64,000 nucleotides of DNA from Deltaproteobacteria bacterium (GTDB taxonomy: Bacteria > Myxococcota_A > Polyangia > Polyangiales > Polyangiaceae): contig JACRCQ010000007.1 in assembly GCA_016218915.1 (NCBI GenBank), positions 62,001-126,000 on the forward strand, in the 5' to 3' direction. Below, in pieces: positions 8,693 to 18,329 of the stretch (position 1 is the first letter of the stretch; each line of letters starts with the position of its first letter). Made by a program: the position numbers and the translations under genes. The notes below the pieces were generated by a model. That model was given only the letters and a program-made list of their open reading frames with translations. It had not been told where the DNA came from and did no database searches.

Positions 8693-11212
8693 CTACTGCA
8701 CCGTGTTGGTCCGCAGTTCCGCTCCGCAAGCCACGCAGAACGTCGCGCCGACCTGACGCGGGTAGCTGCACGCAGTGCAATAGCGAAGCTGCACCAGCGG
8801 CACCGGCGCAGGCTCGCTGGTCGGCGGAGGGGGCGCCAACGAGGAGGGGGGGCCTGACTTCCACAACGATGCCGTGTAGCGCTCCGCCAGCTCCTCGAAC
8901 TCCTCGTCCGGAATCTGCAGATGCCCAGCCGACACCCGCAGGAAGTCCTCTTCCTCCTCGGCGAATACCCCATCCGCAAACGCCACGCGAAACAGCCAGT
9001 CGTACATGTGGAGCACTTCAGCCCGCGTCGCGACCTTCAGGAGCGTCTCGGCCGCTTCCCCCACTTCCATCGGTTGCGCCCGGAAGTGCTCCACTGCCAC
9101 GTACACCCAGTCGCGCTGCTCGTCCGAAGTCAGCTCGAACATCCGCGCCGCTGCCTTCTCGATCGTTCGCGCCTCGGACTCGTGCAGCACGTTGTCCGCC
9201 ATCGCCATCGCAACCGCGAATCCGATGAACGCCTTGGTCACCTGCTCGCGATCGCTGACCTGCGGCGTCTCTGCCTGCTCGAACCGCGACATCGCGTCGT
9301 TGTAAAGCTTGATCAGCTCCTGACGCAGATCCTTCGGATTGGGGAACTGCGCCCGCAGCACGTCGCTCTCCGCGAGCAGCGCGTCGCAGTTCTGCACGAC
9401 AGCCGCCAGCGAGGTCCGGTTCGAGAGCACGTCCTCCACCAGCAACGCGATCACACGGCCAGCAGCCTCTGCGGTGTCCGAGATCACCATCGACTCCACC
9501 TGCTCGATGCGCGGAGGCTTGCCGGTCTGCGCGCAGTCGCTCAGCATCTCCTGCCAGTCGACGTCGCGCACAGCGCCGATCCAGTCGAGCTCCGCACCCA
9601 TCTGGCGAAGCGGTGCCACATCGCCCGATGCCAGCGCCGCGACCACGGCGTCGAGCGCAGGCCGTAGCCCTGCCACGCCCTCGTGGAACACCACCACGCT
9701 CTTCTCGCCGCCTTCGGGCAGGTTCCACACCAGCTCGCCCCACACCGTGTACTGGTCATCCGCGAGCCTGCGCAGGATCTGCCACGCGCGCGCCGAGATC
9801 AACGCCCGATCCCGACGCTTCCTGCGCTCGAGCGTGTCCACCGTGACCAGATCCGTGGTCGTGTCCTGGAAGTCCATGCCCAGGTCCACCGCCGCGGAGC
9901 GACCCGCCAGCGCGATGCCATACGACTCGAGCTCATCCACGCAGTCCACCACGAAGAAGTGCGTCTTGCCCTGGATCACAGGCGGACGCCGCGCGCCCCA
10001 GCCGATCATCTGCTTGTAGAGCGCCGGGCTCACCGTCGGACGCGCGATCACGACGGTCTGCACATCAGGCACATGCTCGCCTTCGGTCATGAGCCCTGCG
10101 CGCACCAGCACCTCGGACTGACCTTTGCGAAAACGCGTGAGGCGCTGCTGACGTACCTCCGGCGTGATCCCGGGGTGCACGCTGTCCGATGCCACCCCGT
10201 GGCCATTGAGCCACGTCGTCATCGCCTCCGCGTGCTCCGTGTCGTAGGCGAAGATCAGCGTCTTTCCGTAGCGCTTCCGGTTGTCCATCCAGTGGCCGAG
10301 GATCTCCTGCGTGCGCGACGGCTGACGGATCAGCGCGTGCAGCAGCGGGATCGGGATGTCGCCATGGGGGAGCAGCTGGAGCTCTGCGGGGTCGAGACAC
10401 AGCTCGCGCGTGGAGCTGAGCTTCTTGCGCACGAACACGGGACGCGAAAGGAAGCGGGACTCGACCAGGTCGCGGAACGACATCTCGAACGACGGCGCAT
10501 CGCCGAACATTCGCTGCAGCCGCTCGATCCCGGCTTCGCGGGGCTTGAGCGGAGTACCGGTCAAACCGAACACCCGAGCCGATTCCGACCACAGGCGCAC
10601 CATCACCTGGCTCACCTGATCGTCGGCCAGCATGCGCGCGTCGTCGATGCAGATCAGGCTCACTGCCCCGCTCGCCTCGAGATCTGCCAGCCCTACCCCG
10701 TCCTCGTAGAGCGCGTGCGGCGAAGCGAGCACGACGTCCCCTGACAGATCCCTGTGCTGCGAGCCGTAGCGCGACACCGAAAACGTCTGGCGCTTGTCCC
10801 CGAGCAGCCCGACCAGCCAGGCCAGCTCCCGGATCTCGTCGTGCAGCTGATCCAGAAGCTCGCGCCGTCCACCGATCCAAAGCACGCGCGACTTGCGAGC
10901 GACGTAGGCGCCCAGGGCAAAGTCGAGCGCGGTGCGCACCTTGCCAGCGCCCTCGGGAAGGCACAAAAGCGCCCCAATCGCTCCTCGCCGACGCAGTGCC
11001 TCGAACATCGCGCGCGCCGCGTCCTTCTGGAACTCCACCAGCTCGGTCCTGATCCAGGGAAGGACCGCATCGGTGCTCAGGTACTCGAGGTCCGGGTAGG
11101 CCGTGCGCTCGCCGTCGTCAGCTTCCAGTCCACCGTGGGTCACCACGCTGACCGTCTCCTCCTCGTCGCTCCCTGCACTTCGCCCAGGAGCCATTCTCGA
11201 GCCGTCGTCCAT
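8693..11212 (-). CDS. SF2 helicase-like protein with TerB-like domain and C-terminal zinc ribbon
   Basis: 839 residues. The N-terminal SF2 helicase core is recognisable (Walker A region 'LPEGAGKVRT' at 85-94, 'SLICIDDARML' as the DEAD-box equivalent at about 185-195, 'GLTGTPLKP' motif III, 'QMIGWGARRPP' motif VI) but key residues deviate: GK-V for GKT, IDDA for DE-x-[DH], and GWGAR for GR-x-GR. After a helical middle, residues about 660-790 form two TerB-like halves ('FIGFAVAMAMADNVLHESE', 'LFRVAFADGVFAEEEEDFL'). The tail is a Cys4 ribbon ('CTACSYP' and 'CVACGAEL'). ATP use is uncertain. ATG 11212 is taken as start; Met7 is possible. The gene is divergent from a phosphoesterase gene. Confidence 0.75.
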   Translation of the reverse strand: MDDGSRMAPGRSAGSDEEETVSVVTHGGLEADDGERTAYPDLEYLSTDAVLPWIRTELVEFQKDAARAMFEALRRRGAIGALLCLPEGAGKVRTALDFALGAYVARKSRVLWIGGRRELLDQLHDEIRELAWLVGLLGDKRQTFSVSRYGSQHRDLSGDVVLASPHALYEDGVGLADLEASGAVSLICIDDARMLADDQVSQVMVRLWSESARVFGLTGTPLKPREAGIERLQRMFGDAPSFEMSFRDLVESRFLSRPVFVRKKLSSTRELCLDPAELQLLPHGDIPIPLLHALIRQPSRTQEILGHWMDNRKRYGKTLIFAYDTEHAEAMTTWLNGHGVASDSVHPGITPEVRQQRLTRFRKGQSEVLVRAGLMTEGEHVPDVQTVVIARPTVSPALYKQMIGWGARRPPVIQGKTHFFVVDCVDELESYGIALAGRSAAVDLGMDFQDTTTDLVTVDTLERRKRRDRALISARAWQILRRLADDQYTVWGELVWNLPEGGEKSVVVFHEGVAGLRPALDAVVAALASGDVAPLRQMGAELDWIGAVRDVDWQEMLSDCAQTGKPPRIEQVESMVISDTAEAAGRVIALLVEDVLSNRTSLAAVVQNCDALLAESDVLRAQFPNPKDLRQELIKLYNDAMSRFEQAETPQVSDREQVTKAFIGFAVAMAMADNVLHESEARTIEKAAARMFELTSDEQRDWVYVAVEHFRAQPMEVGEAAETLLKVATRAEVLHMYDWLFRVAFADGVFAEEEEDFLRVSAGHLQIPDEEFEELAERYTASLWKSGPPSSLAPPPPTSEPAPVPLVQLRYCTACSYPRQVGATFCVACGAELRTNTVQ

Positions 11213-11370
11213 CTAGCCAGCACCACAGGTCGTGTCCATGTCCCGGTCCCCGGAGCGTTCCTCTTCCCTTGAGGGCATCCTACGAGAAGCGTGCGGTCAG
11301 AACAACAACATGCGGGGCAGACCGCGCCCTTTCTGCCACCCGCGACCGACTCGTGGCATGCTTCGATGCG

Positions 11371-12495
11371 ATGGCGTCCTCGCCCAGAACCAGCATCGCG
11401 CACCTTTCGGATATCCACGTCGCCCACGCCACCTCGAACCTCAAGCGCCTGGGACGACTGCTCTCACCTTCCGGCCCCGGAGAGGGCCTGGTCGATGTAG
11501 TGACGCGGCTCGTCATGTCCTCGTGGTTCGAGCGACGCGCTCTGGGCGAGCCCTTGATGCGCAGCGCCCACCTCAAGCACCGCTACGATCCGCGCCAGCT
11601 GTCCGCTGTCCTGCAGAGCGTTCGCGAGCAGAAGGTCGATCACGTCATTCTCACGGGCGACCTCACCGAGATGGGCGCGCCGAGCGAGATGCGCGAGGCG
11701 ATGGCGGCACTCGACGCCTTCGGATGGAAAGGCCCCAACCTCACCCTCATGCCGGGCAACCACGATCGGCTGAACTTCCGCGCGGTCGCCGACTTCAGGT
11801 CGATCGCCTGCGATCGCGACTACCCGCTGCTGAATCGGATCACCGACGACCTGTTCGCGATCGCCGTCGACTCCACCGCCTGGGGCGCGGAGCTCGACTG
11901 GCGCGACATGATGACCATGAACGCCCGTGGTCGAATCCTCGTCTCCGACGTGGAGAAGATCGACAAGATGCTCGCCTCGCTCCCCCCCGGCGCCGGCTGC
12001 ATCCTGTGCACGCACCACCACGTGATCGATCTTCCGCCAGACGGGTACGTCGACGATTGGGCAGGCAAGGCAGATGCCCGACTCTCCGGCAAGGCCGAAG
12101 GGTCAGAAGCCCTGATCGACGTGGCCGAGGCGCGCAAGGTACGATTGATCCTCTTCGGTCACCGTCATCGCGCCACGCGCGACGCCTTCTCGATCCGTGG
12201 CATCCCGGCAGCGTGCTCCGGTGCGGTCACGCGCGCGGATTCCGAAGGACGCCTTCGCTACCGGATCTTCGAATTCGAAGGGGCGAACCTCGTGGAATCG
12301 CGCTGGGTCACGATCACCGAGGACATGGTGCACGCAGCGCCGCCGGTGACCGCGCCGGTGGAGGGCGACGACCTGAAGGTGACCGTGAAGGTGAGCCCGG
12401 ACAATCTCCAGCAGCAGATGTCCGACCTGACCGCCAAGCGCAAGGAGATGGACAGGAAGATCCTCGAGCGTATGGCCAAGGGGAAGAAGGGCTAG
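11371..12495 (+). CDS. Calcineurin-like metallophosphoesterase
   Basis: The open frame begins further left, but similarity starts at 'MASSPRTSIAHLSDIHV', so I use ATG 11371 (374 residues). All family metal motifs are present in order: D-x-H (D14, H16 in 'SDIHVAH'), 'GDLTEMG', 'GNHDR', 'CTHHHV' and 'GHRHRAT'. The C-terminus (about 320-374) is a charged helix, 'LQQQMSDLTAKRKEMDRKI', likely a coiled coil. Substrate class (nucleotide, phosphoprotein or lipid) cannot be told. Its stop codon overlaps the stop of the convergent C45 gene in a shared CTAG (12492-12495). Confidence 0.85.
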   Translation: MASSPRTSIAHLSDIHVAHATSNLKRLGRLLSPSGPGEGLVDVVTRLVMSSWFERRALGEPLMRSAHLKHRYDPRQLSAVLQSVREQKVDHVILTGDLTEMGAPSEMREAMAALDAFGWKGPNLTLMPGNHDRLNFRAVADFRSIACDRDYPLLNRITDDLFAIAVDSTAWGAELDWRDMMTMNARGRILVSDVEKIDKMLASLPPGAGCILCTHHHVIDLPPDGYVDDWAGKADARLSGKAEGSEALIDVAEARKVRLILFGHRHRATRDAFSIRGIPAACSGAVTRADSEGRLRYRIFEFEGANLVESRWVTITEDMVHAAPPVTAPVEGDDLKVTVKVSPDNLQQQMSDLTAKRKEMDRKILERMAKGKKG

Positions 12496-13673
12496 CTACC
12501 GATCTCCCTCTTGCGCCCCTCGCACGGATTCCCCTCGTAGAGCGTGAACGTCCCGGCCGCGATGTCGAACAACGCCATCGCTACCGTGCGCCCATGTACC
12601 TCGCCCTGCGGATGACGGCACGGCGAGTAGGGTCTGGTCACCGATTCGTGGCTCGACAGCAGCTTGACAACGTCCTGCTCTCCGGATGCGATCGCCTTGC
12701 TCAACACCTGGTAGCGCGACTCCGACGACGGGTAGGACTGCTGGGCGACTCCCTTGGTCGCTGCCAGCACGAAGTGGTTGGTGTGCACGTAGATCTCGCC
12801 GGTGGTCTCCTTCTTGTCGCTCACCCCCCCAGGGGCGATCTCCACCGAGTAGAGCTTCTTTTCCCTGACAGAGCCGAGGTTCAGGTGGAACGTGTACGCC
12901 GCGTCCTTGCCGGTCGCGATCTTCAGCGCTTCCTCGAGCGTCGAGGCTGACAGCACCGCCCTTCCCACCACGTACCTCGGCACCCCAGGCTTGACCTCCT
13001 TGCCCCCGATGAAGTTGGTCGTGCGAACCAGCCCGGCCGAGTTCATCCCTGGCACGTTCCCAGTGACCGCCCCCGGGTACGCCAACGTAACGAAGGAAGG
13101 CTTGCCGCTCGGCGATGCACGCAGGATCACCAGCTGATCCCTGTACGCCTCGTCGTCATCCTCGTTGTGCGCCAGCACGATGCGCCCGTCCTTGACCACG
13201 TGCAGCGTGGAGCAGTCCCCGCACGATGCCTGCGCCTTGAGCGCGGACAGCTCCGGATGCAGGTTCAGGATCAACAGGTCGTCGAGCTCCCGCCCCGCCC
13301 CCCTTGCCATCCCCCGGATCTCGGCCATCACCTCCGGGTAGCGCGACTCGGCCGCACGCACGAACGCGTCGATGCGCAAAGCCCGCTCTGCCAGGGCAAA
13401 AGCCTTCAGATCCTCGAACCACTTCTTCCTTCGCTCGATCACGGTGTCGATGCGCGAACGAGTTGCTGCGCCGATCGCCTCCCCAAGCTGCGCCGGCCCT
13501 CCCCGCACCTCGATCACGGGAAAGGGAACCCATGGGGCAGGGACGGCTTCGCTCGTGACAGCCCCGGCGTCGCCAGCAGCCGGCGCCTTTCTGGAGCAGC
13601 CGAGCATGAGCGCCCCGGACGAGGCGAGGGAAGCCGCAAGGAACGTCCTTCTGGAGAGTCGGTCGACGGCCAT
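12492..13673 (-). CDS. C45-family (acyl-CoA:6-APA acyltransferase-like) Ntn hydrolase, Tat lipoprotein
   Basis: ATG 13673 is preferred over the upstream frame start because a purine-rich site (AGGGGCAGGA) precedes it and it begins a twin-arginine signal ('RLSRRTFLAAS') with lipobox 'LMLGC' (Cys26); 393 residues. The mature protein has the Ntn-hydrolase hallmark 'SCGDCSTLHVV', Cys154 being the likely self-processing nucleophile, then 'VLAHNEDDDEAYRDQ' and 'GMNSAGLVRTTNF', as in peptidase family C45. These enzymes cleave or transfer amide-bound acyl groups. Tat export suggests action outside the cytoplasm after folding. Confidence 0.8.
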   Translation of the reverse strand: MAVDRLSRRTFLAASLASSGALMLGCSRKAPAAGDAGAVTSEAVPAPWVPFPVIEVRGGPAQLGEAIGAATRSRIDTVIERRKKWFEDLKAFALAERALRIDAFVRAAESRYPEVMAEIRGMARGAGRELDDLLILNLHPELSALKAQASCGDCSTLHVVKDGRIVLAHNEDDDEAYRDQLVILRASPSGKPSFVTLAYPGAVTGNVPGMNSAGLVRTTNFIGGKEVKPGVPRYVVGRAVLSASTLEEALKIATGKDAAYTFHLNLGSVREKKLYSVEIAPGGVSDKKETTGEIYVHTNHFVLAATKGVAQQSYPSSESRYQVLSKAIASGEQDVVKLLSSHESVTRPYSPCRHPQGEVHGRTVAMALFDIAAGTFTLYEGNPCEGRKREIGS

Positions 13674-13706
13674 CGGTCCTGCCCCTCTTGGGAGCGTCAC
13701 GCAGCT

Positions 13707-15275
13707 CTACGCGTAGACTCCCTCGTAGTGATATCTCCCATCGCGGTAGCTCTTCCACACCCTGACCGCGTCACCGAACGCGAGCGGACGATCGTCCATG
13801 GGAAGAGCGAGCTTTCGAGGTCCAGGAGCGCCCGCCTCGGTCAGCTCCACGATCGCGATGTCGACCTTGTCGATCTCCACGCCGCGGCGACCAGGGGTCG
13901 TGTCGTAGATGTGACGACGCGTGGAGGCGATGAACCTGCCCTCCTTCGGGAAGGTAGGCGTGCGGTAGTACTTCTTGCCGGTCTCTACCCGAGGGCTCTT
14001 GGGAAGGTGGGTCGGCTCGCGCCTCGGGTTGTCTGCGTGCTCCATGACCACGACGCCGTTCACGCTCCCGGGCCCTCCCACGCTGTGCACGATGGCTGCG
14101 CGCGGATCAAAGCGGAACGGGGCTTTTCTCAGGTCGATTCCGAATGGGCGCCCCAGGATCTGCCAGTAGGTCTCCACCATCTTGATGATGCCCGTGCCGC
14201 CCACCGGATGACCATCCTTCAGCCCTCCGGACGGATTCACGGGGATGACGCACCTCGGCGAGGTCGGATCGGTCTTCCCCTCCAGGATCGCCTGCTCTGC
14301 GTCTGCGGGACGGAACATCCCGAGGTTGATCAGGTTGACGAGGTACAGCGGACCGAAAGCATCGTGGATCTCGGCGAAGAACCCTTCCGGCCAGCCGGTC
14401 ACCAGGAAGGTGCCGTCCGCATTGCGCTCCATCGCAATGCCCGCCATTCCATAGGCCCGCTCCGCAGCCACCTCGGTCGCGGCGAGCATCTCCACCCGCT
14501 CGCGATGCACGATCCGGTTGTAGTCGTTGACCAGCGCGTGCCCGGTGATCTTCACCTCCGCGTCGTGCCCGCACAGGCTTCTCTGGCAGCTGAGCATCAC
14601 CGCGCCCGCTCCATCCGTGGTCGGGCACAGATCAAAGAGCTTGAGCGGGTCGGAGTAGGGAAGATTGGCCGCGCTCCGGTACTTGTCGCGCATCTTGTCC
14701 TTGCGGAAGCCCTCGCCGCGGAATTGCGCGTAGCGGTTGAAGGATGCCGCGTTGTACTCGATGACCGAGATCTCCTCGAGCACTGCGCGCAGCCGATCCG
14801 GAGGGATCCGATGGACTCCCGCGAACGCGCTGGCGATGAGCGCCACCGCCGACGGCATGGTCAGGCCGTAGTCGCGGTCCTTGGAGGGGACCACCTGGGT
14901 GATGATCTCCTCGCGCCGCGCCGGGGTGATGCGACGGTCGTTCATCAGCTCGCCGCCCACGACCAGCACGTTGGCTCCGCACATCGCGTTCTTGCAGGCG
15001 AGCGTGACGCCGCCGATGCTGTTCGACGCATTGTCCACGCGGGTGGCTTCGATTCCCACGAGCCCGAGGTTGTCGCAGATCGCGGCTGCCAGGTGGTTGA
15101 CGTCGTTGAAGGAGCTCGGGTCCTGGCAGCTGACCAGCAGGCAGTGGATGCAGTCGCGGTACCGCTCCACGATCGGGCGCGCCGCCTCGGACAGGAGCGA
15201 CACAAGATCGATCCCGCAGTTCTTGTACGAAGGCGTGCGGTTCGCGTCGTGCACGAAGACAGGTAGGTCGATCAC
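13707..15275 (-). CDS. Thiolase-fold protein (SCP2-thiolase-like) with DUF35-like tail, nucleophile Cys missing
   Basis: 522 residues. Thiolase fold to about 410 and then an OB-type C-terminal tail ('RRGVEIDKVDIAIVELTEAG'). The region that normally bears the acyl-accepting Cys ('A-C-A-S-G') reads 'RVDNASNSIGGVTLACKNAM' (about 79-98), with Ser/Asn there. The His motif is intact ('NPSGGLKDGHPVGGTG', H356), while the second Cys motif is altered ('HSVGGPGSVNG'). SCP2-like and archaeal-type thiolases often pair with DUF35 proteins; here the DUF35-like part seems fused. It may not be a classical acetyl-CoA acetyltransferase. It lies 33 bases upstream of the C45 gene and may share its transcript. 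Confidence 0.75.
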   Translation of the reverse strand: MIDLPVFVHDANRTPSYKNCGIDLVSLLSEAARPIVERYRDCIHCLLVSCQDPSSFNDVNHLAAAICDNLGLVGIEATRVDNASNSIGGVTLACKNAMCGANVLVVGGELMNDRRITPARREEIITQVVPSKDRDYGLTMPSAVALIASAFAGVHRIPPDRLRAVLEEISVIEYNAASFNRYAQFRGEGFRKDKMRDKYRSAANLPYSDPLKLFDLCPTTDGAGAVMLSCQRSLCGHDAEVKITGHALVNDYNRIVHRERVEMLAATEVAAERAYGMAGIAMERNADGTFLVTGWPEGFFAEIHDAFGPLYLVNLINLGMFRPADAEQAILEGKTDPTSPRCVIPVNPSGGLKDGHPVGGTGIIKMVETYWQILGRPFGIDLRKAPFRFDPRAAIVHSVGGPGSVNGVVVMEHADNPRREPTHLPKSPRVETGKKYYRTPTFPKEGRFIASTRRHIYDTTPGRRGVEIDKVDIAIVELTEAGAPGPRKLALPMDDRPLAFGDAVRVWKSYRDGRYHYEGVYA

Positions 15276-15313
15276 GGAGCTATCGTAGGACCGAACCTCC
15301 GGAACACCAATCC

Positions 15314-16723
15314 CTACTTCGCGCCTGCGTCCGGGGCCTCGCCCTCGACCAGCTTGAACAGCGCGCCGTCGCGCTGCCCTCCCACGTACAGCTCATTGCG
15401 ATACACCGCTATCGGCGCGCCGCAGTACAGATCCACCAGCGCGAACGGCGACTTCTTGTCCGTCACCCGCGCGATCACCGTTCCGTCCAGCTTCACCAAC
15501 CCGCGCTCCATCATCACCACCAGCGCTCCCCGGAACCGCGTGATGTCCGTGGGCGCACCCAGCCCTGCGGGTAGATCGATCGCCTTCCAGTGATCCCCAT
15601 CCTCGGTCACCCGCAACGCCACACCGTCGCGCGCAGATGCGATCCAGTACAGCTTCCCTCCGTCCGCGTACCAGCGCAGCGTCTGCGCCGTGCCCAGCGG
15701 CGTCACCTTGGCCGGATGCTCGTGCTCGCGATCGATCACCTTCGCATCCGCAGGCGGATCGAAGTACACGTAGTCGTTCGGCTCGACCCCGTCGTAGTCC
15801 TGGATTCCTGCGTAGAGTCGGTCCTTGAACCGAACCAGGTAGGTCAATCGCCAAACCCCGTCCTTCCATGGGAACGGGTAGTCGATCTCGTAGGTCCACC
15901 GCGTCAGATCCGCGCTCGCCACGTGCAGCGCTCCAGGAGAAGGGCCGGACCAGGCATGCTGCTTGGGAGGTACCGAGCCGGTCGATGCGTAGTACCGCCC
16001 CCGGAATCGGATCACGTCGAGCACGTGGTATGCGCGCGGAAGCACGCCTGCTCCGGGTTTGTCTTCGGCATCCGGTGGCCCCGGAGGACGGTGATTGGGC
16101 GGGCGTGCAGGGGCGAAGCGGCCTTCCCGATCCGAGATGAAGACATACCCTTCGGTGCCGTGCTCCACGAGCCCGAGCCCGTTGTACGGAGGGTCCGCAT
16201 CGGTCACGAACAGCCGTCCACCAAAGTCGTGCACCCGCAAGAACCCCTGGCCCGCGCCTCCCCCTTGCTGCTTTTCGCCAATCCGGTTCCAGTCGAACGC
16301 GGTCGTGAAGCGTTTCTTCGGATCGTCATCGGGTCGATAGGCAACGATCGTCGCGCCATCCAGGCCGAGCGGCTGGTAGGCGTGAGCTGCGTACAAGGTG
16401 TCCTTGAATGGCGTCAGATCGCAGATGTGCCGCAACGCCAGCGGCGATCGCCCCACGCGCTCGAAGTGCGCAACCGCAGGAAGCTCCCCTGTGCCCGTGT
16501 CTGCCACCGGGTCGTCGTCGCCATCCGGATCGAGCTGCGCAGGCCCGGCGTCGATCGGCGCTGATGCCACGGGTGCCGGCTCAAGCGGAGCCGACGGGGC
16601 CGTGGACGCAACGGGGCGCGCGGGCATCGATGGGGAGGCGGGGATCGGCGGGGAAGGGGAGGGGCGCCCGCAAGCGACGAGCAGGGCGGCCAGGAAAGAA
16701 GCGCGAATCCCCTTCATGATCAC
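15314..16723 (-). CDS. Large lipoprotein of unknown function, probable beta-propeller
   Basis: 469 residues. Lipoprotein signal 'ASFLAALLVACG' (Cys about 18), then a Pro/Ala/Ser-rich linker to about residue 70. The rest is strand-rich with repeated Trp/Tyr-Gly pieces ('RFRGRYYASTGSV', 'RFKDRLYAGIQDY', 'YRNELYVGGQRDG') spaced as in propeller blades, each like '[FR]-x-[GND]-x-L-Y-x-G'. No catalytic motif is seen. The start could be Met1 or Met3 (16723 or 16717). Surface sensor or binding protein is inference only. Confidence 0.7.
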   Translation of the reverse strand: MIMKGIRASFLAALLVACGRPSPSPPIPASPSMPARPVASTAPSAPLEPAPVASAPIDAGPAQLDPDGDDDPVADTGTGELPAVAHFERVGRSPLALRHICDLTPFKDTLYAAHAYQPLGLDGATIVAYRPDDDPKKRFTTAFDWNRIGEKQQGGGAGQGFLRVHDFGGRLFVTDADPPYNGLGLVEHGTEGYVFISDREGRFAPARPPNHRPPGPPDAEDKPGAGVLPRAYHVLDVIRFRGRYYASTGSVPPKQHAWSGPSPGALHVASADLTRWTYEIDYPFPWKDGVWRLTYLVRFKDRLYAGIQDYDGVEPNDYVYFDPPADAKVIDREHEHPAKVTPLGTAQTLRWYADGGKLYWIASARDGVALRVTEDGDHWKAIDLPAGLGAPTDITRFRGALVVMMERGLVKLDGTVIARVTDKKSPFALVDLYCGAPIAVYRNELYVGGQRDGALFKLVEGEAPDAGAK

Positions 16724-16824
16724 TCCAATCTACCCACAGGAGATGCAAGGGCAAGCGGTTCGCCCTTTTCATCGCGTGCGATGTCCGGGCTGTGACATTG
16801 CCCGGCACAGGCAGGGCAGCGGCG

Positions 16825-18201
16825 CTACGCCCGCGCAGGGTACTTCGTGATCACGATGTTGTAGGCGTACATCAGCAGCGCGGACGCGAGCCCGACTCCC
16901 ATGAGGATCATCCAACCCCAGACCGCCGCCGTCGGCTGCAGGTCGAGCAATCCCGCGGAGTTCTTCACAGCGCCCTTGCACATCACGCCGTTGAAGATCC
17001 ACGCGCCCACTGGACCGCCGGTCAAGGCACCGATGGCCATCGGCAGGTTCGCGTAGCCGAGAAACAGCCCTTCCTGTCCCTTGGGCGCAAGCGCGCCGAT
17101 GTACTCGTAGGTGCGGGCCTGGGCGAACAGCTCGCCAAAGGCGATCAGCGCCACGGTCAGCACCACGAACAGCGAGCCCACGGGCAGCCACTTGATGATC
17201 GGCATGCGCGCGCCGCCCGCCATGAACAGCGGCACGATGTTGATCAGCATCGCCGCCGCGATGATCACGGTGCCCACCACGATCGATCGGATCGGCTTCA
17301 TCTTTCCGAACATCCGCGTGACCGCCAGCTGGAAGAACACGATCACGAACGGGTTTGCCATGGTGTAGATGTCCACCGCAGGCTTCTGCTCCAGCACCTT
17401 TTCCAGGTACAAGGGCAGCACGTTGTAGACTTGGCTGTAGACGAACGTGAAGCCCGAGTTGACCAGCAGGAACAGCGAGAAGCGCCAGTTGCCCAGCACC
17501 AGGAACATGTCGAGCAGGATGCGCAGGATCGAGCGCTTCGGCTTGGCTGGCTGATCTGCCGGAACCGGCGGCTCCTTGTACGCCACCGCCACCACGAGCA
17601 GCGCCACGAGCGCAGAGCCCATGGCGACCGAGAAGATGTACGGCAGCCCGAACTTCGTGCGGATGAAGTAGGACACGCCTCGCCCGCACAGGGACCCGAC
17701 GTTGATCACCATGTAGAAGATCGCGAATGCGAGCGTGGCCCGCTTTCCTGCCGTCTTCTGCACTGTGCCGGAGATGCAAGGCTTGACGAAGGATCCTCCG
17801 ATGCCGATCAGGATCATGGCAGCAACGATCAGCGCGGACATCCAGACCGGCGAGGTAAGGGTGTCGCCAGCCTTCTCCGCGAGCGGTGCATCGAAGAGCC
17901 ACACCGGGGCGCCCATCAGGAAGTAGCCGCCGGTGAGCAGCACGAACGCGAGCAGCAGCGATCGACGGAACCCGATGTGGTCCGCGATGGTTCCTGACAG
18001 GATCGGAAGGAAGTAGACCAGGGTCCAGAGCAGGCCATTGAGCGTGCTCGGCCAGTACTTCCCCATGCCGAGGCGTCCCAGGTAGATGACCACGAACGAC
18101 GCCATCGCGTAGTAGGCGCCCCGCTCGAACAGCTCGGTGGTGTTGGCAGTCCAGAAGCTGGGGTGGAAACGCTCTTTTTCGGGGGCCTTGGCTTCTTGCA
18201 T
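16825..18201 (-). CDS. POT/PTR-family proton-dependent peptide transporter
   Basis: The ATG at 18201 gives 458 residues and places the proton-coupling motif E-x-x-E-R at 23-27 ('ELFERGAYYAM'), the usual position just before helix 1; a TTG 39 bases further up is possible. About 12-14 hydrophobic helices follow, with the POT signature region 'ALIVAAMILIGIGGSFVKPC' and 'FYMVINVGSLCGRGVSYFI'. The family imports di- and tripeptides across the inner membrane using protons. No operon partner is obvious, though peptide import would suit a predatory or proteolytic lifestyle (inference). Confidence 0.85.
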   Translation of the reverse strand: MQEAKAPEKERFHPSFWTANTTELFERGAYYAMASFVVIYLGRLGMGKYWPSTLNGLLWTLVYFLPILSGTIADHIGFRRSLLLAFVLLTGGYFLMGAPVWLFDAPLAEKAGDTLTSPVWMSALIVAAMILIGIGGSFVKPCISGTVQKTAGKRATLAFAIFYMVINVGSLCGRGVSYFIRTKFGLPYIFSVAMGSALVALLVVAVAYKEPPVPADQPAKPKRSILRILLDMFLVLGNWRFSLFLLVNSGFTFVYSQVYNVLPLYLEKVLEQKPAVDIYTMANPFVIVFFQLAVTRMFGKMKPIRSIVVGTVIIAAAMLINIVPLFMAGGARMPIIKWLPVGSLFVVLTVALIAFGELFAQARTYEYIGALAPKGQEGLFLGYANLPMAIGALTGGPVGAWIFNGVMCKGAVKNSAGLLDLQPTAAVWGWMILMGVGLASALLMYAYNIVITKYPARA

Positions 18202-18329
18202 GGGTGAGGCGCTTGTAGCGGCGAAGCCGCTCGCGGTCAAAGGTCTGAACTTCCGACAAAGCGCACCCCTGGGCCGAATCCTTCGCGGGTCAGCGCGCTC
18301 CTACCTCACGCTGTCCAGGAGATTCCACC

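Noticed and set aside
7477..8979. Minus-strand open frame of 500 codons across the lysozyme-like lipoprotein
   Set aside because: Low-quality composition and no domain; the plus-strand lipoprotein has a signal and active-site-like motifs.
13167..15266. Plus-strand open frame of 699 codons
   Set aside because: Antisense to the thiolase and C45 genes; Arg/His-rich composition typical of shadow frames in GC-rich DNA.
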